Of a DNA stretch of 37,206 nucleotides, positions 16,534 to 24,098 are shown in pieces. Numbering within the stretch: the first letter of the stretch is position 1; every line of letters starts with the position of its first letter. The notes beneath the pieces are model-generated. The model did no database searches. It was given only the letters and a program-made list of their open reading frames with translations, and was not told where the DNA came from. Both the position numbers and the translations under genes were made by a program. This stretch comes from an uncultured Mollicutes bacterium (GTDB taxonomy: Bacteria > Bacillota_I > Bacilli_A > Acholeplasmatales > Anaeroplasmataceae): the NCBI GenBank assembly GCA_900540705.1, contig UQGR01000018.1, forward strand, positions 1 through 37,206, read 5' to 3'.

Positions 16534-16770
16534 AAATAGAAAATTTAGGATGAGAAGGATATTTTTTAAAAGGCTTTATAGAGAGTCTGTGGTAGGTGAA
16601 AACAGATGAGCTGAAAGGATATTTAACACCTCGGAGAGATGGAAGAAATTTAGTAGAACCATCCGTATGTCTGCGTTAAGGAATAATGAGTGCTATAGAT
16701 ATATATCTATAGAAATAAGGTGGCACCACGGTATTTATCGTCCTTAGGTTAAGAACTTAAGGATTTTTTT
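16534..16770 (+). promoter_or_regulatory. T-box leader (tRNA-Asn sensing) of asnS
   Basis: A complete T-box riboswitch. It has a Stem I region with AGAGAGTCTGTGG and GGTGAAAAC, a candidate specifier AAC (16625-16627, an Asn codon) before CTCGGAGAG, the conserved TGCGTTAAGG, and the antiterminator sequence AGGTGGCACCACGG (16718-16731). The terminator is 16741-16748 pairing with 16756-16763, followed by seven T. Uncharged tRNA-Asn would stabilise the antiterminator and switch asnS on. The specifier fits the downstream gene. Confidence 0.93.
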
Positions 16771-16796
16771 ATTGGTTAAAAATGAGGAGGAATATG

Positions 16797-18179
16797 ATGC
16801 GTACAAGAGTAAAACAATTATTTAGAAGTAAGGAAGCTTATCAAAAAAAAGAAGTCACCATTATGGGGTGGGTTCGAACCAATCGTGCTCAGGCTCAGTT
16901 TGGTTTTCTAAATGTAAATGATGGTACTTTCTTTGAAAATTTACAGGTGGTTTATGACCAACAGCTTGCAAATTTTGATGAAATTTCTAAATTTAGAGTA
17001 GGAGTATCCGTTTCTATTACGGGAACTGTGATTTTAACTCCTTCCATGAAACAGCCTTTGGAATTACATGCTACATCCATTACACTTTTAGGGGATTGTC
17101 CAGAAACCTATCCAATTCAACCAAAGCGGCATACAAGAGAGTTTTTAAGAGAGGTTGCTCACCTGCGTCCAAGAACCAACTTATTTTCTGCCGTGTTTAG
17201 AATCAGAAGTGTGGCAGCTATGGCAATTCATACATATTTTCAGGATAGAGGATATCTTTATGTGCATACGCCTTTAATCACCTGTGCAGATTGTGAGGGC
17301 TCTGATCAAATGTTTAAGATTACGACCTTGGATTTTAATCATTTACCAATGACAAAGGATGGGGTAGATTTTTCTAAGGATTTATTTGGAAAGCAGTCCT
17401 TTATCACTGGATCTGGTCAGCTTCAGGGAGAAACCTTCGCAATGGCTTTTAGCGATATTTATACCTTTGGGCCAACCTTTAGAACTGAGAATTCAAACAC
17501 TAAAACACATGCAAACGAATTCTGGATGATTGAGCCTGAGATGGCCTTTTGTGATTTGAATGATTTGATGGATATTGAAGAGGAAATGTTAAAATTTGTC
17601 GTTCGGTATGTTGTAGAGCATTGTCCTGAGGAAATTCAATTTTGTGATCAATTTGTAGATAAGGGGTTAAAGAAGAAAATTGATAATTTACTTGAATCTA
17701 ATTTTGTTAGAATATCTCATCACGAGGTTATAGATTTATTAAAGAAAGCTCCAGTAAAATGGGAATTTGAGCCAAATTATGAAGAAGACATCGCCAAAGA
17801 GCACGAAAAATACATTACAGAATACTTTAATGGACCAGTCTTTATTACCAACTGGCCTAAGGATATCAAGGCTTACTATATGAAGCTAAATCCAGATGGC
17901 AAGACTGTGGCCGCTGTTGATTTGGTTGTTCCTCAGGCTGGAGAATTGATGGGAGGCTCTCAAAGAGAGGAAAATCTAGGCAAGTTATTGCAAAGAATGG
18001 ATGAAATGCATGTGGATAAAGAGGGAATTGATTGGTATTTGGATACAAGACGCTATGGTGGCTGTGTGCATTCTGGCTTTGGAATGGGCTTTGAACGTCT
18101 CATCATGTATCTAACAGGTATAGAAAACATTCGCGATGTAATTCCTTTCCCTAGAACGCCTAAAAACTGTGAATTTTAA
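16797..18179 (+). CDS. asnS: Asparaginyl-tRNA synthetase
   Basis: 460 aa; ATG at 16797 chosen because AGGAGG lies 6 bases upstream (another ATG at 16794 is possible). It charges tRNA-Asn. The N-terminal OB-fold anticodon domain (VTIMGWVRTNRAQ onwards, about 15-110) precedes the class II catalytic core: motif 2 around TFGPTFRTENSNTKTHANEFWMI and motif 3 GMGFERLIMYLTG at the C-terminus. The FRTENSNT element is typical of AsnRS rather than AspRS, and the T-box specifier AAC agrees. It is a single-gene unit with its own terminator. Confidence 0.97.
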   Translation: MRTRVKQLFRSKEAYQKKEVTIMGWVRTNRAQAQFGFLNVNDGTFFENLQVVYDQQLANFDEISKFRVGVSVSITGTVILTPSMKQPLELHATSITLLGDCPETYPIQPKRHTREFLREVAHLRPRTNLFSAVFRIRSVAAMAIHTYFQDRGYLYVHTPLITCADCEGSDQMFKITTLDFNHLPMTKDGVDFSKDLFGKQSFITGSGQLQGETFAMAFSDIYTFGPTFRTENSNTKTHANEFWMIEPEMAFCDLNDLMDIEEEMLKFVVRYVVEHCPEEIQFCDQFVDKGLKKKIDNLLESNFVRISHHEVIDLLKKAPVKWEFEPNYEEDIAKEHEKYITEYFNGPVFITNWPKDIKAYYMKLNPDGKTVAAVDLVVPQAGELMGGSQREENLGKLLQRMDEMHVDKEGIDWYLDTRRYGGCVHSGFGMGFERLIMYLTGIENIRDVIPFPRTPKNCEF

Positions 18180-18192
18180 TATAAAAATAGGT

Positions 18193-18222
18193 AGCTCTTT
18201 CTATAGAAAGGGCTCTTTTTTA
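18193..18222 (+). terminator. Terminator after asnS
   Basis: AGCTCTTTC (18193-18201) pairs with GAAAGGGCT (18206-18214), with one U-G pair, followed by a T run. The 250 bases from here to the next gene are T-rich; no convincing promoter or operator was identified, although one must exist. Confidence 0.8.
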
Positions 18223-18474
18223 TTAAAAAGTTAACAAAATTTTACAATTTAATTTTGCTTTTTTCGTTTTTCATAAAAAACCCCTTGAAAATTGGCATTT
18301 TTCAGTTTTTTCTATTTCTTTTTTGTATTCCTTATGTTAAAATTATATAGTAAGAGCCATGTGTTTTAATTGTTTTTCTATGGTTACATCTAAACTTTGG
18401 ATTTGGATAACATAACATAAGAACGAAAAAGACGAAAGGGTTTAAAAATTAGATATTAACTAAGGGGTTTAAAA

Positions 18475-19611
18475 ATGAAGATTGTACTTAAGAATTTAAC
18501 TAAGGTCTTTACCAACAAAAAGACACAATCCGTAGTAAGAGCTGTTGATAATCTAGACATTGAAATTCCAGATGGCAAGCTAGTAGGATTACTTGGTCCA
18601 TCCGGCTGTGGAAAATCAACAACTTTATTTATGATTAGTGGTTTACAAACTCCAACTTCCGGACAGATTTTCTTCGGAGATGTAGATGTTACAAAGCTCG
18701 CTCCTGAGAAAAGAGGAATTGGACTAGTATTCCAGAATTATGCGTTATACCCTCATATGACAGTAAAGAGAAACATTATGTTCCCTCTTGAAAATATGAA
18801 GGTAAGTAAGAAGGAGGCTGAGTCAAGAGTTTTAGGTGCAGCCAAATTAGTTCAAATTGATAACCTATTGGATAGAAAACCAAATGAGTTATCTGGTGGA
18901 CAGCAACAGCGTGTAGCTATAGCACGTGCTATGGTTAAAAATCCAAATGTTTTATTATTAGATGAACCTTTATCTAATCTAGATGCAAGACTAAGATTGC
19001 AAACTAGAGAGGAGATTAAGCGTATTCAAAGAGAAACGGGCGTTACAACCATATTCGTAACACATGACCAAGAAGAAGCGATGAGTATTTCAGATTTCAT
19101 TGTAGTTATGAAGGAGGGTGTTGTTCAACAGGTAGATGAGCCACAGGTCGTATATGATGACCCTGCTAATCTATTTGTTGCTAAATTTTTAGGTACACCT
19201 CCAATTAACACATTTGTTGGAGAAATCAAAAATCACAAAGTATATATTAATGGCGAAGCTATTATGGATACCGAGTTTGAAGACCAAGAGGTTTATGTAG
19301 GTATTCGTCCAGAGGGATTTATTGTTGATTCTAAGGGTGTATTTAGCTGTGAAATCAAGCAATTAGAGGTAATGGGTAGAGATATTTCCATCATTTCTAC
19401 AAATCCAGCCTGCGAGAAGCCATCTATTCGTACAATTGTAGATGCTGATGTACAGATTCCAACAAGTGGAATAGTAAAATTCAATATTAAACCAAACAAA
19501 ATTTTCTTATTTAATAAAGAAACTGAAGTTCGTTTAGGAAGAGAAGTAGAAACACCAGAACCAGAGGTTGAGGAAGTTGTCCAGGAAGAAGCTTCTTCTT
19601 CAGAAGAATAA
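18475..19611 (+). CDS. ABC transporter ATP-binding protein, UgpC/MsmK type
   Basis: 378 aa. It is the ATPase of a carbohydrate/uptake-1 (CUT1) type importer. Visible are Walker A GPSGCGKST (41-49), the Q-loop VFQNYALYPHMTV, the signature LSGGQQQRVAIARAM, Walker B LLLDEPLSNLDARL, the H-loop THDQEEAMS, and a C-terminal TOBE domain. An unusual acidic tail of about 20 residues (EPEVEEVV...SSSEE) ends the protein. AAGGGG precedes the ATG. It is the first gene of a six-gene run, 14 bases before the first permease. ATPases of this class energise importers for sugars, glycerol-phosphate and, in some lineages, other nutrients, so the family does not fix the substrate. Confidence 0.93.
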   Translation: MKIVLKNLTKVFTNKKTQSVVRAVDNLDIEIPDGKLVGLLGPSGCGKSTTLFMISGLQTPTSGQIFFGDVDVTKLAPEKRGIGLVFQNYALYPHMTVKRNIMFPLENMKVSKKEAESRVLGAAKLVQIDNLLDRKPNELSGGQQQRVAIARAMVKNPNVLLLDEPLSNLDARLRLQTREEIKRIQRETGVTTIFVTHDQEEAMSISDFIVVMKEGVVQQVDEPQVVYDDPANLFVAKFLGTPPINTFVGEIKNHKVYINGEAIMDTEFEDQEVYVGIRPEGFIVDSKGVFSCEIKQLEVMGRDISIISTNPACEKPSIRTIVDADVQIPTSGIVKFNIKPNKIFLFNKETEVRLGREVETPEPEVEEVVQEEASSSEE

Positions 19612-19625
19612 GAGGTGGATTTGAT

Positions 19626-20567
19626 ATGGAAGTTAAAAATCAATGGAAGGGTTGGGCGTATTTAGGACCGGCACTCGCTGTTTTGGCGGTATTTACTATA
19701 TATCCAATCTTTAGAACCATCATCTTAGCCTTCCAGGAAGGATACAATCAGTTAGAGGCTGTAGGTGGAAAAACTTATCCTTGGGGCTTCAATAACTTTG
19801 TAACCATCCTAAATCCAAATGGCTTATACGGAGAACTATTTTATAGGGCCTTAAAGAACACCAGCTTAATTGTTATTTTGACAGTTATTCCTTCTACATT
19901 CTTAGCTCTATTAATTGCGGTTGCACTAAACAGTATTAAACCTTTACAAAAAATATTACAGACGATTTATTTCTTGCCATATATTACAAATACCTTAGCA
20001 ATTGCAGCGGTATTTGCTATTATATTCCAGTCTTCTGGGCAGGCAGGTGCTTCTGTCGGTATTTTAAATAATATCATTACCGCATGTGGAGGAGAGCCTG
20101 TCGATTGGCTGAACGGAACAAATTATGCAGCTAGTATTGCTGTAGTTTGTATTTACGATATTTGGGCAGGGCTACCATTTAAGATTCTAATTTTATTAGG
20201 TGCTCTTCAATCTGTTAATAAACAGTGCTATGAGGCTGCCAAGATAGATGGAACTCCAAAGCGCCGTGTTTTAACCAGAATTACAATTCCTTTGATTTCT
20301 CCAATGTTATCTTATTTAATTATTACAGGATTTATCGGAGCATTTAAGGAGTATACTTCAATCATTGGTTTATTCCCAGCACAAGGAAATAAGATGGGTG
20401 AAGGAAACTTTATGATTACAATTGTTGGACTTATTTATCACTTCATTGATGGTGATAAAGCTAGTGAATTTGGTATGGCTTCTGCAGCATCCCTTGTTCT
20501 ACTTATTATAATTATGATATTTACGGCAATCAACATGCTAGTAAGTAAGAAGAAAGTTCATTACTAG
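19626..20567 (+). CDS. ABC transporter permease, UgpA/MalF family
   Basis: 313 aa with about six hydrophobic segments, the first at about residues 12-33. The EAA loop that docks the ATPase is clear: EAAKIDGTPKRRVLTRITIPL. It would form the membrane channel as a heterodimer with the next gene. AGAGGTGG lies upstream of the ATG. Family-level assignment is firm; substrate specificity cannot be read from the sequence. Confidence 0.92.
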   Translation: MEVKNQWKGWAYLGPALAVLAVFTIYPIFRTIILAFQEGYNQLEAVGGKTYPWGFNNFVTILNPNGLYGELFYRALKNTSLIVILTVIPSTFLALLIAVALNSIKPLQKILQTIYFLPYITNTLAIAAVFAIIFQSSGQAGASVGILNNIITACGGEPVDWLNGTNYAASIAVVCIYDIWAGLPFKILILLGALQSVNKQCYEAAKIDGTPKRRVLTRITIPLISPMLSYLIITGFIGAFKEYTSIIGLFPAQGNKMGEGNFMITIVGLIYHFIDGDKASEFGMASAASLVLLIIIMIFTAINMLVSKKKVHY

Positions 20568-20579
20568 GAGGTGCTGACG

Positions 20580-21464
20580 ATGGAACAAGTTATTGAAACT
20601 GAGAAGGTTTTGAAAAAACAAAAGGTTATCAAAATTACTTCAAAAACATTAGTTTATGCATTTCTTATCATTGTAGCATTTACTACATTATTTCCATTCT
20701 ATTGGATGATTAATACGTCTTTAAAGAGTTTACCAGATTATATTAATCAAAACCCACAGACGTTTTTCCCAACAGAAATTCATTTTGAAAACTATGCAAA
20801 TGCTATAAATAATGCAAATTTCTCTGATTATTTGATTAATACTATAATTGTTGGTGTTACATCTACAGTTTTAGGTGTTATCGTTACAATCTTTGCAGCA
20901 TTTGCCTTTGCTAAACTGAATTTTGTTGGAAAGGATTTATTATTTACGCTATTATTAGCTACCATGATGATTCCTGGAGAACTATTCCAAATTACAAACT
21001 TAATTACTGTTATGGGTTTGAAATGGCAAAACTCTTATACCGTATTGATTGTACCATTCTTGGTTAGTGTATTTAATATTTATCTACTAAGAAATAATTT
21101 TAAACAGATTCCGAATGAATTGTACTATGCTGCCAAGGTAGATGGTACAAGTGATATGAAATATCTTTGGAAGGTTATGGTCCCACTTTCTATGCCAACC
21201 ATTACTTCAATTATCATTTTGAAGCTAATGAGTTCATGGAATTCATATATTTGGCCTCGTTTGGTTAACATCGGTGGACAAAGGACAATGAGACTTATTG
21301 CAAACTGGTTGATGGTATCATTTACAGATGCAGAGTCAAATATGACACACTACCCAATGAAGATGGCTGGTGTATTCATTGTATCATTGCCGCTATTCAT
21401 AGTGTTCATTTTCTTTAGAAAATACATTATGAAGGGTGTTTCCAGATCAGGAACAAAGGGATAA
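20580..21464 (+). CDS. ABC transporter permease, UgpE/MalG family
   Basis: 294 aa from the ATG at 20580, chosen because AGGAGGT (20566-20572) is then about 8 bases upstream; an in-frame GTG at 20571 would overlap that site. It has six predicted membrane segments, the EAA-type loop AAKVDGTSDMKYLWKVMVPL, and the MalG-type SSWNSYIWPRLV stretch. It is the second half of the permease pair, starting 12 bases after the first. Confidence 0.92.
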   Translation: MEQVIETEKVLKKQKVIKITSKTLVYAFLIIVAFTTLFPFYWMINTSLKSLPDYINQNPQTFFPTEIHFENYANAINNANFSDYLINTIIVGVTSTVLGVIVTIFAAFAFAKLNFVGKDLLFTLLLATMMIPGELFQITNLITVMGLKWQNSYTVLIVPFLVSVFNIYLLRNNFKQIPNELYYAAKVDGTSDMKYLWKVMVPLSMPTITSIIILKLMSSWNSYIWPRLVNIGGQRTMRLIANWLMVSFTDAESNMTHYPMKMAGVFIVSLPLFIVFIFFRKYIMKGVSRSGTKG

Positions 21465-21492
21465 AATATAAAAAAGGAAAAAGGAGAAAAAA

Positions 21493-22806
21493 ATGAAAAA
21501 GAAATTATTAGGTGCTCTTTTATGTGCAACTGCTGGATTATCCTTAGCATCTTGTACACAGAAGGACTACAGTCACACAATTGTATTTTGGCATACAATG
21601 GGTGACAGCTTGCAAAAGGTGTTAAATCCTGCAATCGAACAATTTAAGGCTGATCATGAGGGTTGGGATGTAGAATCTACTCAGATTGGTAGCTATAATG
21701 ATGTAAGAAATCAGACCATTTCTTATATTGCTGCTGGTAATAATCCAAGCTTAGTATATTGTTATCCAGATCATATTGCTACTTATAATAAATCTAGTCA
21801 GGTTGTTGATTTAAACAAATACATCAATGATGCAAAGTTAGGATTTACAGCTGAACAAAAGGCAGATTTCATTGAAGGTTATTATGCAGAAGGTATGGCC
21901 TTTGGAGATGGTGCAATGTATTCATTACCATTCTCAAAATCAACAGAGGTTTTATATTATAACAAGACTGTTTTTGAGGAAGAGGATTTAGCAGTTCCTA
22001 CAACTTGGGCAGAAATGGAAGAGGTATGTAGAATTCTAAAGCTTAGATATCCTGATTCAACTCCTCTAGGAATTGATAGTGAGTCTAACTTCTTTATTAC
22101 TACAGCAGCTCAAAAGGAAGTAGGATATACCTCTGCAACTGGTGAGCATTATACATTTGATAATGAAGAAAATAGAGCAACAGTAAATATGCTTAAGGAT
22201 TGGTTTGACAAGAAATATGTCACTACTCAAACCATTTATGGTACGTATACTTCTGGATTATTCGTAAGTACTGATAAATCAAGAAGCTTTATGTCTATTG
22301 GTTCTACTGGTGGTGCTTCTCACCAAATTCCTAAGGCAAAAGCATTTGAGGTTGGTATTGCTCAGATTCCTACCTTTGTTAAGGATGGAAAAACTGTAAA
22401 GGAAAGCTTAAAGTGTATTTCTCAGGGACCATCTTTAGCAATGTTAAAGCAGACTAGCGAAGAGAAGATGGAAATGACTTGGACATTCATGAAGGATTAC
22501 TTATTAACTACTGAATTCCAGGCACAGTTCTCAATGGCTTCTGGATATAACCCAGTATTAAAGTCAACTTATGAAAACCCAGTTTATGCAAGCTTCCTAG
22601 AGGAAGCAGATGGTTATGATAATGCAATCGCATTAGCAGCTAAAACTTCTTCTACATTAAGTGACAATTTCTTCGTATCTGATGCATTCGTTGGTTCTTC
22701 AACTGCACGTGATGAAGTTGGTGAATTAGTTGTTAGAGTATTAAGAGGTACTTATAATTTAAATGACGCATTTGCATTAGCTTTAAGAAACTGTAGAGAA
22801 TCCTAA
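21493..22806 (+). CDS. Extracellular solute-binding lipoprotein (family 1)
   Basis: 437 aa. Lipoprotein signal with lipobox LASC (Cys21). The mature protein begins with HTIVFWHTMGDS, typical of family-1 (UgpB/MalE-like) binding proteins, followed by YCYPDHIATY and YSLPFSKSTEVLYYNK, which in this family line the ligand cleft. It would deliver ligand to the permeases just upstream. AAGGAG precedes the ATG. Sugars and glycerophosphodiesters are usual ligands, yet the next genes encode surface nucleases, so a nucleoside, deoxyribose-containing or oligonucleotide ligand is a reasonable alternative. Confidence 0.92.
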   Translation: MKKKLLGALLCATAGLSLASCTQKDYSHTIVFWHTMGDSLQKVLNPAIEQFKADHEGWDVESTQIGSYNDVRNQTISYIAAGNNPSLVYCYPDHIATYNKSSQVVDLNKYINDAKLGFTAEQKADFIEGYYAEGMAFGDGAMYSLPFSKSTEVLYYNKTVFEEEDLAVPTTWAEMEEVCRILKLRYPDSTPLGIDSESNFFITTAAQKEVGYTSATGEHYTFDNEENRATVNMLKDWFDKKYVTTQTIYGTYTSGLFVSTDKSRSFMSIGSTGGASHQIPKAKAFEVGIAQIPTFVKDGKTVKESLKCISQGPSLAMLKQTSEEKMEMTWTFMKDYLLTTEFQAQFSMASGYNPVLKSTYENPVYASFLEEADGYDNAIALAAKTSSTLSDNFFVSDAFVGSSTARDEVGELVVRVLRGTYNLNDAFALALRNCRES

Positions 22807-22824
22807 TTCAAATTTTAAGTAGTT

Positions 22825-24084
22825 ATGAAGAATATTAAAAAAATTATATTGGCATTATTTTGTGTTTTTGCTACCATTACTCTTGCTAGTTGTGGAGATA
22901 AAACTATAGATTTTGTTAATGATTTAAAATTAAAAACTTCATATGAGGGAAAAGAATTTGTAAATGATGGAATAGGAGAAGTAACCTTACTTCAAAATGT
23001 TGATGGCGATACCGCTTGGTTCGTCAGTGGAGGCGTAGATATTAAAATTCGTTTTGTATCCGTAGATACTCCTGAATCAACAGGCCAAATTGAACCATGG
23101 GGCAAGGCAGCTTCAAAATTTACTGCAAATATTTTAGATAACGCAAAACGTATTGTTTTAGAATCACATGATGGTAAAGCTGCAACTTTAGATTCTACAG
23201 GAACTAGATATTTAGCTTTCATTTGGTATAGCATGGATGAAACATCTGAATTAAGAAACTTAAATTTAGAGCTAGTTCAGGAGGGCTTCTCTACCTCTAA
23301 GGTAACAGAGGGTTCAAAATATCAAACTGAATTTAACAATGCAGCATCTCAGGCATTATCCAAGAAGCTTCATGTTTATTCGAGTGATCCAGATCCAGAC
23401 TATGATGATACCAATGGTGAAGAATTAACCATCAAGGCTGTTTATGAAAATGCAGCAACATACTTAGGTAGACGTGTTAATTTTGAAGCTTATGTGACTA
23501 GATTAGATGGAAATTATGCTTATGTAGAAAATGAAGTAGAGGGTGTAAGATATGGCCTATTAGTATATTTAGGCTATGAAGCCACCTTAAAGCAATGCTT
23601 TAGAGTAGGGTATAAGCTACGCGTTCATGGTTTTGTTCAGGAATATAATGGTATGTATCAAATTTCAGGCTGTTATTATAATATGTTTGAGCAAGGAAAA
23701 CCATTAGATTCTGAAACCTACGCAAAGTGTGTAAGAGTTTTAGACAAGAAGGCAGAATGGGCTCCTACTACAATTACAGCGTTACAGTTGAATTCTGGAG
23801 AAATTAAAACCAGAACTCTCGTTACGATTGAAAATATTAAGGTAACAAAGATTTATTCCAATAGTTCCATTGAAGGGGACACAATGGCAAGACAAATGAC
23901 ATTGACTTGTAGCTCTGGAGCAGAAAACGTTCAAATTAGAGTTTCAGAAATCTATGTGAATGGAAATGCCATTGGCGAATCTTACTTTAAAAATAAATCT
24001 ATCCAGTCTTTAACAGGAATTGTGGATATATATAATGGAACATATCAAATTAGATTAGTAAGTATAGAAGATTGTAAATTTTAA
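22825..24084 (+). CDS. Thermonuclease-like (SNase) lipoprotein with OB-fold domains
   Basis: 419 aa. Lipobox LASC (Cys23) anchors it outside the cell. About residues 50-165 form a staphylococcal-nuclease domain. The metal-binding and catalytic positions are conserved: Asp60/Asp62 in NVDGDT, Arg76, Glu84 in SVDTPES, and Arg128 in TGTRYLAF; these correspond to SNase Asp21, Arg35, Glu43 and Arg87. It should cut DNA and RNA in a calcium-dependent way. Residues about 205-295 and 315-419 look like OB-fold nucleic-acid-binding domains, each ending in a YNGxYQI motif. B. subtilis YhcR also combines OB and SNase domains. It begins 18 bases after the binding protein with only a weak ribosome site. Confidence 0.85.
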   Translation: MKNIKKIILALFCVFATITLASCGDKTIDFVNDLKLKTSYEGKEFVNDGIGEVTLLQNVDGDTAWFVSGGVDIKIRFVSVDTPESTGQIEPWGKAASKFTANILDNAKRIVLESHDGKAATLDSTGTRYLAFIWYSMDETSELRNLNLELVQEGFSTSKVTEGSKYQTEFNNAASQALSKKLHVYSSDPDPDYDDTNGEELTIKAVYENAATYLGRRVNFEAYVTRLDGNYAYVENEVEGVRYGLLVYLGYEATLKQCFRVGYKLRVHGFVQEYNGMYQISGCYYNMFEQGKPLDSETYAKCVRVLDKKAEWAPTTITALQLNSGEIKTRTLVTIENIKVTKIYSNSSIEGDTMARQMTLTCSSGAENVQIRVSEIYVNGNAIGESYFKNKSIQSLTGIVDIYNGTYQIRLVSIEDCKF

Positions 24085-24098
24085 GAAAGGGAAAAGTT

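Noticed and set aside
16693..16712. A perfect hairpin CTATAGATAT/ATATCTATAG as a separate regulatory site
   Set aside because: It lies inside the T-box leader between Stem I and the antiterminator, where such helices are normal.
18215..18474. Promoter or sugar-repressor operator ahead of the transporter operon
   Set aside because: Several weak hexamer pairs exist, but none has good spacing and match, and no clear palindrome was found.
18475..22806. The importer as a plain sugar or glycerol-phosphate transporter
   Set aside because: Not excluded by sequence; rejected as the main reading only because no sugar enzyme is nearby while four nucleic-acid-related genes are.
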